A DNA stretch of 64,000 nucleotides. Origin: an uncultured Ruminococcus sp. GTDB taxonomy: Bacteria > Bacillota > Clostridia > Oscillospirales > Ruminococcaceae. A program made the position numbers and the translations under genes. The DNA lies in assembly GCA_947627445.1 (NCBI GenBank), contig CANQWA010000003.1:26541-90540 (forward strand), written 5' to 3'. Shown in pieces: positions 54,146 through 62,746 of this stretch. A model generated the notes under the pieces. It had not been told where the DNA came from, made no database searches, and saw only the letters and a list, made by a program, of their open reading frames with translations. Within the stretch, counting starts at the first letter, position 1. Each line of letters begins with the position of its first letter.

Positions 54146-55061
54146 GGCTCTGAACCTCCTCATTCAACCCTTCGATCTGGAAGGTATATCCCAGCGTCTC
54201 CATTTCATAGGTAAAGATCTCCTCCAGCGACATGGGCAGCACATCCAGCAAAATGGGATGCATGGCACTTAACTGCTGGACGATAGCGTCCTTGTCGCCG
54301 CCCACGATCATATTGGCGACACTGCCGCTCTTTTCAAAGTGGGAAATGGAAATACCCTCAAATCTGGACTGGTCAAACTCCTCATGAAAGGCAATCTGGA
54401 TTTTGAACTGGTTGGTCTTGAGGTTTTCGATATCGCTCTCCAGCACCAGCCCACCCTTGTGGAGCAGTGCCAGTTGGTCGCAGATATCCTCCAATTCTCG
54501 AAGAGAGTGAGAAGTAATGATCGCCGATGCACCTCGTTCCAGCACATCGTCACAGATCAGGCGCTTGACAAAGTTCCGCATCACCGGATCCAGTCCATCA
54601 AAAGTCTCGTCAAAAAATAAATAATCCGGTTGACATGCCAGTGCCAGAATGGTTGCTGCCTGACGGCGCATCCCCTTGGAGAACTGGCTCAGTGCCTTAT
54701 TCTGAGGCAGTTCCAGCTGACCGCAGAGCTTGCGGAAGCGTTCTGGTTCAAAGTCCGGATAGAGAGAACGGTACATGCGTTCCATCCGCTTCAGGTTCGA
54801 GCCGCCGGGAAAGTACAGTTCATCCGGCACATAGGCGATACGGCGTTTGACAGCAGGATTGTCCCAGACCGGGCTGCCGTCAATGAGGATTTTGCCCCCA
54901 TCGGGCTGGTATACCCCGGTGAGCGCTCGCAGGAATGTGGACTTTCCCGCACCGTTAGAACCCACCATGCCGTAGATACAGCCGGAACCGATATGACAGC
55001 TCACGTCCTCCAATGCGGTAAAATCCTGAAAACGCTTGGTCAGATTTTTCACTTCAATCAT
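54132..55061 (-). CDS. ABC transporter ATP-binding protein
   Basis: This 309-residue ATPase has Walker A GSNGAGKST (near residue 35), signature LSQFSKGMRRQ, Walker B YLFFDETFDGLD and the switch His in ITSHSLRELED. A C-terminal 90-residue extension follows. It energises the permease encoded two genes downstream. Its ATG overlaps the gntR stop by 4 bases. Confidence 0.95.
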   Translation of the reverse strand: MIEVKNLTKRFQDFTALEDVSCHIGSGCIYGMVGSNGAGKSTFLRALTGVYQPDGGKILIDGSPVWDNPAVKRRIAYVPDELYFPGGSNLKRMERMYRSLYPDFEPERFRKLCGQLELPQNKALSQFSKGMRRQAATILALACQPDYLFFDETFDGLDPVMRNFVKRLICDDVLERGASAIITSHSLRELEDICDQLALLHKGGLVLESDIENLKTNQFKIQIAFHEEFDQSRFEGISISHFEKSGSVANMIVGGDKDAIVQQLSAMHPILLDVLPMSLEEIFTYEMETLGYTFQIEGLNEEVQSHAKK

Positions 55062-55465
55062 TGTTGCTCTCCTCCTTCATCGGACAGCAGATTTTGTTCT
55101 GTCTGCCGAAATGTCTGCTCTACACAGGCGCTGATCTCTTCCCTGCTAACGCCGGCAATGACCAGTTCTGTCACGATTTCTGCCAGTTTGCTCATTTTCT
55201 CCCGTTCCTTTCGCATCAATTGCTCTTTGGCATCGGCACAGACAAAATAGCCCTTTCCTGGCACTGCCTGAATGAGTCCCCGGCTATCCAGACTGGTGTA
55301 TGCTTTCAGAATGGTTCTGGGATTGATGGAATTCGTCATGGACACACTGCGGACAGATGGAATCTGCGCCCCTGGCTCGAGAACATCTGTCAGGATAAAC
55401 CGTTCGGTCTGACGAATGATTTGCTCATAAACGGGGATACGGGACATGGGTTCAATTTGAAACAA
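55058..55465 (-). CDS. GntR family regulator, YtrA type
   Basis: This 135-residue protein has an N-terminal winged helix (about residues 7-75: SRIPVYEQIIRQTERFIL, PGAQIPSVRSVS, INPRTILKAYTSLDSRGLI) and a short helical dimerisation tail typical of the YtrA subgroup. It should repress its own ABC operon. I start it at TTG 55465, seven bases after AGGAGG, which gives the family start MFQIEPMSR; ATG 55447 is possible. A 7-base inverted repeat sits at the start site of its promoter. Confidence 0.88.
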   Translation of the reverse strand: MFQIEPMSRIPVYEQIIRQTERFILTDVLEPGAQIPSVRSVSMTNSINPRTILKAYTSLDSRGLIQAVPGKGYFVCADAKEQLMRKEREKMSKLAEIVTELVIAGVSREEISACVEQTFRQTEQNLLSDEGGEQQ

Positions 55466-55513
55466 AACACGCCCTCCTTTCACTTTGGCTTTCTGGTTCG
55501 TATGCGCTGTGTC

Positions 55514-55534
55514 TGTTGTAGGTGTCGTACAACA
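55514..55534 (-). promoter_or_regulatory. Probable GntR operator
   Basis: TGTTGTA-GGTGTCG-TACAACA is a perfect 7-base inverted repeat just downstream of the -10 box, at the expected start site of the gntR-ABC operon. Confidence 0.75.
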
Positions 55535-55539
55535 GTTAT

Positions 55540-55568
55540 AGTATAACACAATTGGATGTGGTTGTCAA
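55540..55568 (-). promoter_or_regulatory. Promoter of the gntR-ABC operon
   Basis: The minus strand has TTGACA, 17 bases, then TATACT. Confidence 0.85.
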
Positions 55569-55618
55569 GGGGTTTTGGCAAAAAAATTTTTCCGGAGCAT
55601 CCAAAAACCGGCATGTGC

Positions 55619-55647
55619 TTGACATGCCGGGGAAAACTGTGTATAAT
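55619..55647 (+). promoter_or_regulatory. Consensus promoter of the 55717 gene
   Basis: TTGACA, 17 bases, TATAAT. It is divergent from the gntR promoter. Confidence 0.88.
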
Positions 55648-55667
55648 AGAACATGCAAAATTATCAA

Positions 55668-55700
55668 GGCAAACCCGCACAAAGATGGTGCGGGTTTGCC
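55668..55700 (+). repeat. Perfect GGCAA-type hairpin (R14) in a leader
   Basis: GGCAAACCCGCAC and GTGCGGGTTTGCC pair perfectly. It ends 16 bases before the ATG of the next gene, and AAAGGGA right after it is the only ribosome site. Confidence 0.9.
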
Positions 55701-55716
55701 CAAAGGGACTGATACC

Positions 55717-56223
55717 ATGCAAATCCGAAAAAAAACATTGCGCCTTGCTGGTCTGGCTCTGCTCGGGATCTGCGGTCTTACCGCAGCCGTCCTGTGCATC
55801 TACCTGATCTTCTTCTACGAAAAGGCCTTACCCGAACCCACCTACACTTCCATGATCAACAGCAGCATTTCCTCCCAGCAGCTCACCGAGATCACGGTAC
55901 ATTCTTCCACAAGCGGTCAGACCTATACCTTTCATGACAAGCCCGAAATGGAAGAGATTCTGTCCAACCTACAGGCAGTAAAGCTGTACCGGGAAACGGA
56001 AAGCGACGCCTCCTCCATGACGGACGGCTATGAGATCACGGTCACCTTTTATGATGACATTGCGGTAGAATATTATCTCAGTGACGGCTATTGTACGGAC
56101 AGCAATGGCACCATGTACGAATGTGCCGATACTGCCTTTTCTTTTCTGGACGGCATCGACCAGCAGGTAGCAGAAGAACGCTATGACCGGATAGACGGAA
56201 CTCGGATGGGCAGCGCCAAATAG
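55717..56223 (+). CDS. Membrane-anchored protein of unknown function
   Basis: This 168-residue protein has one N-terminal membrane helix (about residues 11-33) and an extracytoplasmic domain of about 130 residues with a beta-rich, Ser/Thr/Tyr-rich sequence. I do not recognise a family. A strong promoter is followed by a leader that is mostly the R14 hairpin. The weak ribosome site AAAGGGA touches that hairpin, so folding may limit translation. It is divergent from the gntR-ABC operon, which may or may not share its regulation. Confidence 0.65.
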   Translation: MQIRKKTLRLAGLALLGICGLTAAVLCIYLIFFYEKALPEPTYTSMINSSISSQQLTEITVHSSTSGQTYTFHDKPEMEEILSNLQAVKLYRETESDASSMTDGYEITVTFYDDIAVEYYLSDGYCTDSNGTMYECADTAFSFLDGIDQQVAEERYDRIDGTRMGSAK

Positions 56224-56265
56224 ATGCCGGAAAATTTTCTGTCAGATCGTTGCAGAGTTCCGACC

Positions 56266-56335
56266 ACGATAAAAAGAAAAAGCCGACTGCCGGGCGCTTT
56301 TCCATGCAGCAGCCAGACAAATTTCTTTTACAATT
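56266..56335. repeat. Decayed long element, copy H
   Basis: GAAAAAGC (56276-56283) and GCTTTTCC (56296-56303) can pair with one mismatch, followed by ATGCAGCAGCCAGACAAATTTC. The order matches copies A and B. Confidence 0.5.
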
Positions 56336-56362
56336 TGGTATAAAAATCCATGATTTCAACAG

Positions 56363-56391
56363 TTGACAAACGCTTTTGAATTTGCTATAAT
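56363..56391 (+). promoter_or_regulatory. Promoter of the tRNA pair
   Basis: TTGACA, 17 bases, TATAAT. Confidence 0.88.
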
Positions 56392-56405
56392 AATAAGGCT
56401 GAAAT

Positions 56406-56488
56406 GCGAGTGTGCTGGAACTGGCAGACAGGCACGTTTGAGGGGCGTGTGCTTCGGCGTACGGGTTCAAGTCCCGTCACTCGCACCA
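56406..56488 (+). tRNA. tRNA-Leu (GAG anticodon)
   Basis: The acceptor stem GCGAGTG/CACTCGC, the anticodon arm CACGT-TTGAGGG-GCGTG (anticodon GAG), a long variable arm (TGCTTCGGCG) and TTCAAGT in the T loop identify it. CCA is encoded. It reads CUC and CUU. Confidence 0.92.
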
Positions 56489-56519
56489 CTTCTCTCGCAA
56501 AAAAGCATCATCTAAATAT

Positions 56520-56611
56520 GGACAGGTGGCTGAGCTGGTCTAAGGCGCACGACTGGAACTCGTGTATACGTTAATAGCGTATCGAGGGTTCGAATCCCTC
56601 CCTGTCCGCCA
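56520..56611 (+). tRNA. tRNA-Ser (GGA anticodon)
   Basis: The acceptor stem GGACAGG/CCTGTCC, the anticodon arm CACGA-CTGGAAC-TCGTG (anticodon GGA), a long variable arm (ATACG...CGTAT) and TTCGAAT in the T loop identify it. GCCA is encoded. It reads UCC and UCU and is co-transcribed with tRNA-Leu. Confidence 0.94.
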
Positions 56612-56615
56612 AAAA

Positions 56616-56655
56616 AACGCATGATTTCGTGATGGATCGAGATCATGCGTTTTTT
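56616..56655 (+). terminator. Terminator of the tRNA pair
   Basis: AACGCATGAT pairs with ATCATGCGTT, followed by TTTTT. Confidence 0.85.
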
Positions 56656-56712
56656 ATTTGGATTTCCTTGAAAAGTGTTATTTTGACCAACCGACGTTGG
56701 GGCAATACCGCA

Positions 56713-57282
56713 CTATTTCTGCCCAGCCAGGACCCGGCGTACCGTCATCGCCAACCCAAAAGCAGCAATCAACGAACACACATCCTTTACCAGATACGGC
56801 GCAGACGCCAGCAAAAAAGCTTGCAGCATCGACGACGCCGACACCAACGCAAACTGCACCGACCCGGCAGCATGACAAACCGCTAATCCGGCAATGCTCA
56901 GCAGCACACAGATAACACCTCGCAACCTGCCAGTTCTCCTTGTCCAAAATTCCACCGCAATTCCACATAACAGCGCCATGGGCAGAAATCCCCAGAGATA
57001 TCCCCCGGTAACACCCACAAATTTCCCGATGCCTCCGGTAAATCCGGCAAACACCGGAACGCCCACAGCGCCCAGCGCCAGAAATATTCCCACAGATGCC
57101 ACGCCTTTCTTCCAGCCTAGAGTGTAGGCTGCCAGAGCTACGGCAAAGGTCTGCAACGTGATGGGAATGCCAGTCGGCAAGGGAATGCTGATCTGAGACA
57201 GTACCGCCAGCACGGCGGCAAACAGCCCGATCTGAACCATTGATAATGGTTGACACTGGTTCCTATGCGAATCCTTCTTCAT
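56713..57282 (-). CDS. bioY: Biotin transporter substrate-binding subunit BioY
   Basis: This 189-residue membrane protein has about six helices and the BioY signatures IPLPTGIPITLQTFAVALAAY and GGIGKFVGVTGGYLWGF. It binds biotin and works alone or with ECF energy subunits, which are not encoded here. ATG 57282 follows AGGAGG by 8 bases; a GTG two codons upstream is less likely. A BirA-like operator overlaps its promoter, so it should be repressed when biotin is plentiful. Confidence 0.95.
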   Translation of the reverse strand: MKKDSHRNQCQPLSMVQIGLFAAVLAVLSQISIPLPTGIPITLQTFAVALAAYTLGWKKGVASVGIFLALGAVGVPVFAGFTGGIGKFVGVTGGYLWGFLPMALLCGIAVEFWTRRTGRLRGVICVLLSIAGLAVCHAAGSVQFALVSASSMLQAFLLASAPYLVKDVCSLIAAFGLAMTVRRVLAGQK

Positions 57283-57311
57283 ATGCACATCCTCCTATTG
57301 TCTTGTTCCAA

Positions 57312-57347
57312 AATCGTCACCTGATATTTGAAGATCAGGTGACGATT
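57312..57347 (-). promoter_or_regulatory. 14-bp perfect hairpin at the bioY mRNA 5' end
   Basis: AATCGTCACCTGAT and ATCAGGTGACGATT pair around an 8-base loop. The stem covers the expected transcription start. It may stabilise the mRNA or be a second protein site. Confidence 0.7.
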
Positions 57348-57349
57348 CT

Positions 57350-57378
57350 ATTCTATCACAATAGTTTGATATTGTCAA
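57350..57378 (-). promoter_or_regulatory. Promoter of bioY
   Basis: The minus strand has TTGACA, 17 bases, then TAGAAT. Its -35 box lies inside the BirA-like operator. Confidence 0.8.
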
Positions 57379-57403
57379 CTGCTAATTGAAAATTGGTTGA
57401 CAA
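57372..57403. promoter_or_regulatory. Predicted BirA operator
   Basis: TTGTCAAC-N16-GTTGACAA is a perfect 8-base inverted repeat of the form known for Firmicute BirA sites (TTGTTAACC...GGTTAACAA type). It overlaps the bioY -35 box. Confidence 0.85.
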
Positions 57404-57511
57404 AACGAGGCGTTCTCGGATGCCGCCTGGGGAAAAAGCCAAAAACTTAAACAAATGTCAACTGTTCAAATTGCACAAATTGTAGAAAATCACAAAAATT
57501 TCAAAAGTCCC

Positions 57512-57540
57512 TTGACATTTGGGCAGAATCGTGGTAAATT
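57512..57540 (+). promoter_or_regulatory. Promoter of the hrcA operon
   Basis: TTGACA, 17 bases, TAAATT, immediately upstream of the CIRCE element. Confidence 0.85.
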
Positions 57541-57544
57541 AGTG

Positions 57545-57571
57545 TTAGCACTCAAACCGGAAGAGTGCTAA
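57545..57571 (+). promoter_or_regulatory. CIRCE operator
   Basis: TTAGCACTC-N9-GAGTGCTAA is a perfect match to the HrcA-binding element. It controls hrcA-grpE-dnaK-dnaJ. Confidence 0.98.
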
Positions 57572-57608
57572 CACTTAAAAAGTGAATCTGCCAGAAAGGA
57601 TGGTCGTC

Positions 57609-58664
57609 GTGGATGCACGTAAACGAAAGATCTTATCCGCAGTCGTAGACATGTATATTCGTACCGGTGAGCCAGTGGGGTCGAAAACCATTTCTCAGCT
57701 TCCGGACATTCATGTTTCTGCGGCGACGGTTCGCAACGACATGGCAGTTTTAGAGGAACTGGGCTATCTGGAACAGCCCCACACCTCTGCCGGACGGGTC
57801 CCCACTTTTCAGGGATACCGAATGTATATTGAAGAACTCAGCGGCGGCAGCGAGCTTCCCCCGGAAGAACGGGCGCAGCTGGACGAAATGCTGGGCGATG
57901 AGAAAAACCTGACAGAAGATCTGATCCTGCAAAGCGCAACCGCAGCACTGGCACAGATTACCCAATGTGCCACCGTCGTCTCTAACCTTGCACCGAAATA
58001 TTCGGTGATTACAAAGGTAGATCTGATTCCCACTGGAAAACGTGTCTATGTGGTGCTGCTCATTACATCGGACGGCAAGATCAAAAACCGTGCCTGCCGG
58101 CTGCAATTCGATCTGACGCCGGAGCATATGGAATTCTTCAAAAACTTTATGGAAGAAAACCTGGAGGGCATGTCTGTCTCCGAACTGTCCGAAGAACGTA
58201 TCGAGCAGCTGGTCATGGCGATGGGAACTTATATGATAACCCTCAGCCCGCTGATGCAAGGAATATGCGAAATGTCCCGGGATCTGCAAAAAAACGAGCT
58301 GTATGTCACCGGCGAACAGAACCTGTTTTCCTGTGACGAACTGGACAAAGCAGAGGTGGCAAAATTCATTCTCCACAAGCAGGATTTATCCGGACTGCTG
58401 GACGATTCCTTTCAAGGCATCAAGGTGGTGTTCGGCAAGGAGGGAGATTTTGTCATCGGCAATTCCAGCATGATCGTCTCCAAGTACCAGAAGGGCGATC
58501 ATACTGCCGGATCCCTGGGCGTCATCGGACCCATGCGGCTCAATTATGCGAAGATCATCCCATATATTGAATATTTTACCGACAAGATCTCCCACTTGAT
58601 CACGGACGAAGCAGATGTGTCACCGGTGATCGGCATGAATGAAGATCCAAATGTAGAGTCTTAG
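57609..58664 (+). CDS. hrcA: Heat-inducible transcription repressor HrcA
   Basis: This 351-residue protein binds the CIRCE element 38 bases upstream of its start and represses its own operon until heat titrates chaperones. It has a winged-helix N-terminus (DARKRKILSAVVDMYIRTGEPVGSKTI, ATVRNDMAVLEELGYLEQPHTSAGRVPT) and the HrcA core ending in GVIGPMRLNYAKIIPYIEYFT. I choose GTG 57609, eight bases after AAAGGA; the GTG at 57582 and ATG at 57600 lie before or at that ribosome site. Confidence 0.95.
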   Translation: MDARKRKILSAVVDMYIRTGEPVGSKTISQLPDIHVSAATVRNDMAVLEELGYLEQPHTSAGRVPTFQGYRMYIEELSGGSELPPEERAQLDEMLGDEKNLTEDLILQSATAALAQITQCATVVSNLAPKYSVITKVDLIPTGKRVYVVLLITSDGKIKNRACRLQFDLTPEHMEFFKNFMEENLEGMSVSELSEERIEQLVMAMGTYMITLSPLMQGICEMSRDLQKNELYVTGEQNLFSCDELDKAEVAKFILHKQDLSGLLDDSFQGIKVVFGKEGDFVIGNSSMIVSKYQKGDHTAGSLGVIGPMRLNYAKIIPYIEYFTDKISHLITDEADVSPVIGMNEDPNVES

Positions 58665-58680
58665 AAAGGACGTGGAATCA

Positions 58681-59259
58681 ATGGCAAAGGAAAAAGAAGA
58701 CATCCGAAAAGAAGAGGCAGAAGCCGAGGAAACCAAACAGACAGAAGCTTCTCCGCATGAACCGGAAGCGCCGGCAGCAGAATCCCCCGTGGAAACACCG
58801 GAGGAAGAAACGGACTGGAAGGCTGCGCTGGAACAAAAGGAAGCAGAACTGGCAGATCAGAAGGATCAGCATTTACGGCTGATGGCAGAATATCAGAACT
58901 ACCGCAACCGCACCGCAGAGGAAAAGAAAAAGATCTACGGCGACGCCAAGATGGACTGCGTGAAAGAACTGCTGCATGTGATGGACAGCTTTGAGCGGGC
59001 ATTGGAAGCCCCCTGTTCCGATGAAAACTACAAGAAGGGCGTCGAACTGACATTCAGTCAGATCCAGAAGGCGTTTGAAACTTTAGGCGTCACAGAGATC
59101 GCCGCACTGGGGCAGCCTTTTGACCCCAATGTGCATAACGCCATCAAACAGGTGGACGACAGCGATACGGAAAGCGATACGGTCTGTGAGGTGTTCCAGA
59201 AGGGATATATGCTGGGTGATCGCCTGATACGTCCGGCAATGGTGGCAGTGGCTGTATGA
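58681..59259 (+). CDS. grpE: Nucleotide exchange factor GrpE
   Basis: This 192-residue protein has an acidic, disordered, coiled N-terminus (residues 1-60) and the GrpE domain (LRLMAEYQNYRNRTAEEKKKIYGDAKMDCVKELLHVMDSFERAL; GYMLGDRLIRPAMVAVA). It releases ADP from DnaK. ATG 58681 follows AAAGGA; it lies 16 bases after hrcA. Confidence 0.96.
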   Translation: MAKEKEDIRKEEAEAEETKQTEASPHEPEAPAAESPVETPEEETDWKAALEQKEAELADQKDQHLRLMAEYQNYRNRTAEEKKKIYGDAKMDCVKELLHVMDSFERALEAPCSDENYKKGVELTFSQIQKAFETLGVTEIAALGQPFDPNVHNAIKQVDDSDTESDTVCEVFQKGYMLGDRLIRPAMVAVAV

Positions 59260-59358
59260 GAACCCATTCTAAACCAGAAGCAAAAGACAAAAATCCAGCT
59301 TGCACCTGCCCGCAAGGGCAGTTCAACTCAGAGCTTGTTCTGTTTCTGAACAAGTTCC
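59260..59358. other. Gap after grpE with an AGCTTGTTC hairpin
   Basis: GAGCTTGTTC and GAACAAGTTC (59334-59356) form a hairpin without a T run. Upstream of it nothing is recognised. The gap separates grpE from the inserted long element. Confidence 0.4.
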
Positions 59359-59521
59359 AGGGCGTGTTGACACTAAAATAAAGCGCAGATTTTTGAGCAG
59401 AATTTCTGCGCAGACAAGGAGAGAAAACGCAGGCGGACTGTCGCCCGGGAAGTTTTCTCGACGCAGTATGCGTAAAATTCTGCCAAAAAGATGCGTTTTA
59501 GGCTTCGTGTCAAGACGCCCT
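59359..59521. repeat. Complete long element (copy D) inside the dnaK operon
   Basis: The 163-base unit starts AGGGCGTGTTGACAC and ends GTGTCAAGACGCCCT (14 of 15 inverted matches). Inside are GAGAAAAC/GTTTTCTC, an inner GGCG/CGCC stem, and TAAAATTCTGCCAAAAAG, which corresponds to the core of copies A-C. It has no open reading frame. No target duplication is evident. Confidence 0.8.
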
Positions 59522-59580
59522 AATAAACAAACGCAATGACCTGTTGCTTGTTAACAGGGTTACAGAAAGGAAGAGTTATT

Positions 59581-61419
59581 ATGGGAAAAATTATCGGTAT
59601 TGATCTGGGTACAACCAACTCCTGCGTTGCCGTTATGGAGGGCGGCAATGCCGTTGTCATCCCTAACGCAGAGGGCGCAAGAACCACACCGTCTGTTGTA
59701 GGCTTCTCCAAAAATGGTGAGCGTCTGGTGGGTCAGACCGCAAAGCGTCAGGCGATCGCAAACCCAGAGCGCACCATCTCATCCATCAAACGTCACATGG
59801 GCAGCGATTATAAAGTAGACATTGACGGCAAAAAATACACGCCCCAGGAAATCTCCGCCATGATCCTCCAGAAGCTGAAAACCGATGCAGAGGCTTATCT
59901 GGGTCAGCCGGTGACGGAGGCTGTCATCACTGTACCGGCTTATTTTACAGACTCTCAGCGTCAGGCAACCAAGGATGCCGGTCAAATTGCCGGTCTGAAT
60001 GTGAAGCGTATCATCAACGAACCCACAGCTGCTGCACTTTCCTACGGCATTGACAAGGAAGAAGATCAGCGCGTCATGGTCTATGACCTGGGCGGCGGTA
60101 CGTTCGACGTCTCCATCATCGAAATGGGCGACGGTGTACAGCAGGTTCTGGCAACCGCCGGCAATAACCGTCTGGGCGGTGACGACTTTGACCAGCGTAT
60201 CATAGACTGGATGGTAGCCGAATTCAAGAAAACCGAAGGCATTGATCTGTCCCAGGATAAGATGGCAGTACAGCGTCTAAAGGATGCCGCAGAAAAGGCA
60301 AAGATTGAACTGTCCTCCACGACGACAACCAACATCAACATTCCCTTTATCACAGCAGACGCCACCGGCGCAAAGCACCTGGATATGAACCTGACTGTGG
60401 CAAAGTTTAACGAGTTGACAAAGGATCTGGTAGATGCGACCATGGGACCGGTGCAGCAGGCACTTTCTGACAGCGGTTTGTCTGCTTCTGAACTGAACAA
60501 GATTCTGATGGTCGGCGGTTCTTCCAGAATCCCGGCAGTACAGGAAGCGGTTCGTTCTAAGCTGGGCAAAGAGCCCTTCAAGGGTATCAACCCGGATGAA
60601 TGCGTCGCACTGGGTGCAGCATATCAGGGCGGCGTGCTCGGCGGCGATGTCAAGGACGGTCTGCTTCTGCTGGATGTCACCCCCCTGTCTCTGGGTCTGG
60701 AGACGATGGGCGGCATCTGCACCAAACTCATTGAGAGAAACACGACCATTCCCACCAAGAAAAGCCAGATCTTCTCCACAGCGGCTGACAACCAGACCGC
60801 AGTGGATATCAACGTACTCCAGGGTGAACGTGAATTCGCACGGGACAACAAGCAGCTTGGCACATTCCGTCTGGATGGCATTGCACCGGCACGGAGAGGC
60901 GTTCCTCAAATCGAAGTGACCTTTGACATCGACCAGAACGGTATCGTTCACGTCACGGCAAAAGATCTGGGCACCGGCAAGGAACAGGATATCAAGATCA
61001 CGGCTTCTACCAACATGTCCAAAGAGGATATTGACAAGGCTGTCAAGGAAGCTGAGCAGTATGCGGAGGAAGATAAGAAGCGCCGTGACGAGGTGGATAC
61101 CAAAAATAACGCCGAAAGTCTCTGCTTCCAGTGTGAGAATGCCCTGACCGAAATGGGCGACAAGATCGATGCGGCTGACAAGTCCGATCTGGAAAGCAAG
61201 ATCGCCGATGTAAAGGCTGCTCTGAGCGGCAATGACAGTGCAAACATTCAGGCAAAAGCAGATGCACTCCAACAAGCATTCTATGCCGTATCTTCTAAGA
61301 TGTACCAGCAGGCAGGCGGTCAGCCGGGTCAGGATTCCCATACGGGGGCAGACTTCGGCGGCGGTGCAGCAGGCGGTTCGTCTGATGATGTCGTGGATGC
61401 AGATTTCAAGGAAGTGTAA
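59581..61419 (+). CDS. dnaK: Chaperone DnaK (Hsp70)
   Basis: This 612-residue chaperone has the ATPase domain ([39 protein letters not shown]) and substrate-binding domain ([15 protein letters not shown]). The C-terminal tail is rich in Gly/Gln/Asp and ends [11 protein letters not shown]. The 24-residue loop common in Gram-negative DnaK is absent, as expected for a Gram-positive protein. GGAAGAG precedes the ATG. A 320-base gap with a repeat separates it from grpE. Confidence 0.98.
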   Translation: MGKIIGIDLGTTNSCVAVMEGGNAVVIPNAEGARTTPSVVGFSKNGERLVGQTAKRQAIANPERTISSIKRHMGSDYKVDIDGKKYTPQEISAMILQKLKTDAEAYLGQPVTEAVITVPAYFTDSQRQATKDAGQIAGLNVKRIINEPTAAALSYGIDKEEDQRVMVYDLGGGTFDVSIIEMGDGVQQVLATAGNNRLGGDDFDQRIIDWMVAEFKKTEGIDLSQDKMAVQRLKDAAEKAKIELSSTTTTNINIPFITADATGAKHLDMNLTVAKFNELTKDLVDATMGPVQQALSDSGLSASELNKILMVGGSSRIPAVQEAVRSKLGKEPFKGINPDECVALGAAYQGGVLGGDVKDGLLLLDVTPLSLGLETMGGICTKLIERNTTIPTKKSQIFSTAADNQTAVDINVLQGEREFARDNKQLGTFRLDGIAPARRGVPQIEVTFDIDQNGIVHVTAKDLGTGKEQDIKITASTNMSKEDIDKAVKEAEQYAEEDKKRRDEVDTKNNAESLCFQCENALTEMGDKIDAADKSDLESKIADVKAALSGNDSANIQAKADALQQAFYAVSSKMYQQAGGQPGQDSHTGADFGGGAAGGSSDDVVDADFKEV

Positions 61420-61474
61420 AGACAACACTTTTGATGAGAAAGTGGATGAAAGATGACGGGGCAGGTTTTGACTG

Positions 61475-61524
61475 GAGCGTGTTCCCATAAAATGCATACA
61501 AGGCATTTTGGCAAAAACACGCTC
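61475..61524. promoter_or_regulatory. Nested inverted repeat between dnaK and dnaJ
   Basis: GAGCGTGTT...AACACGCTC encloses AAAATGC-ATACAAG-GCATTTT. It has no T run. It could be an RNA processing or stability hairpin; its outer arms resemble element ends. Confidence 0.65.
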
Positions 61525-61570
61525 TTGTCCCGGCATCGCCATCCATCTGCTTCTGGAAAGGAGCGCTGAT

Positions 61571-62716
61571 ATGGCGGAAAAACGGGATTATTACGAGGTA
61601 TTGGGACTTCAGAAGGGCGCATCTGAGGGTGATATCAAAAAGGCGTTTAAATCTCTGGCGAGAAAGTACCACCCCGATCTGCATCCCGACGATGCAGAGG
61701 CAGCAGAAAAATTCAAAGAAATCAACGAGGCTTATGAGGTTCTGTCGGATGCCGATAAAAAGGCTCGTTATGACCAGTTCGGGCATGCCGGCGTCGATCC
61801 CACTTATGGCGGCGATGGCGGCGGTTTCGGCAGCTTTGGTGATGTAGGCGATATTTTTGACAGCATTTTCAGCGGCTTTGGCTTTGGCGGCGGCAGGAGT
61901 GCTGCGGCAAATGCCAATGCGCCAAGACGAGGCGGAGACGTCCATCAGACCATTCCCATTGACTTTATGGAAGCCTGCATGGGGGCGAAAAAGAAAATCC
62001 GTGTGACCCACCTGGTCAAATGCAACCAGTGCGGCGGCAGCGGTTCCGACAAGAATACCACGACGACAACCTGCACAGAGTGTAACGGCAGAGGTTCGGT
62101 TCAGGTCAATCAACGAACGCCCTTTGGGACATTTTCCAGCACAAGAGCATGCTCCCGCTGCGGCGGAAAGGGCAAGATTGTGACAAACCCCTGTACCAAG
62201 TGCCGGGGCGCAGGACGATGGCGGACAACCACGGACATTGAACTGAAGATTCCGGCTGGTATTGACGATGGTCAAGTGCTTCGTGTGAGCGGACAGGGCG
62301 ATGCCGGCATCAACGGCGGCAGCAGCGGTGACCTGAATGTAGAGGTTGCCGTACATCCTCATGAGCTGTTCACCCGAAGAGGAACCGATATTTACTGTGA
62401 AATTCCCATCAGCTATGCCCAGGCGGTACTGGGGGATAAGGTGGTTGTTCCCACCATCAAGGGAAAGGTGGAATATGAGATTCCCGAGGGAACACAAAGC
62501 GGTACCAAGTTCCGGCTGCGCGGCGAGGGTGTGAAGGTTCTAAACCGGGATGCTTATGGCGATCAGTATGTCACAATGGTGGTAGAGGTTCCCAAAAAGC
62601 TTTCTAAGCATCAGAAAGATCTGCTCCAGAAGTTCGATGAGACGCTGGAAGAAAAAAATCTGGCAAAGCGGAAATCGTTTTTTGAAAAGCTCAAGCGAAA
62701 GCTGGAACAGGGATGA
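61571..62716 (+). CDS. dnaJ: Chaperone DnaJ (Hsp40)
   Basis: This 381-residue co-chaperone stimulates DnaK ATPase. It has the J domain (residues 1-70, with HPD in KYHPDLHPD), a Gly/Phe-rich region (about 75-115), the zinc domain with four CxxCxGxG units ([32 protein letters not shown]), and the C-terminal substrate domains. ATG 61571 follows AAAGGAG by 7 bases. Confidence 0.98.
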   Translation: MAEKRDYYEVLGLQKGASEGDIKKAFKSLARKYHPDLHPDDAEAAEKFKEINEAYEVLSDADKKARYDQFGHAGVDPTYGGDGGGFGSFGDVGDIFDSIFSGFGFGGGRSAAANANAPRRGGDVHQTIPIDFMEACMGAKKKIRVTHLVKCNQCGGSGSDKNTTTTTCTECNGRGSVQVNQRTPFGTFSSTRACSRCGGKGKIVTNPCTKCRGAGRWRTTTDIELKIPAGIDDGQVLRVSGQGDAGINGGSSGDLNVEVAVHPHELFTRRGTDIYCEIPISYAQAVLGDKVVVPTIKGKVEYEIPEGTQSGTKFRLRGEGVKVLNRDAYGDQYVTMVVEVPKKLSKHQKDLLQKFDETLEEKNLAKRKSFFEKLKRKLEQG

Positions 62717-62746
62717 CGGATGACGGCTTTCGGAAAATCGGGAAAA

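Noticed and set aside
60277..62497. Long antisense frames (421 and 363 codons) across dnaK and dnaJ
   Set aside because: They shadow highly conserved genes with regular codon bias; no start signals or domains are seen.
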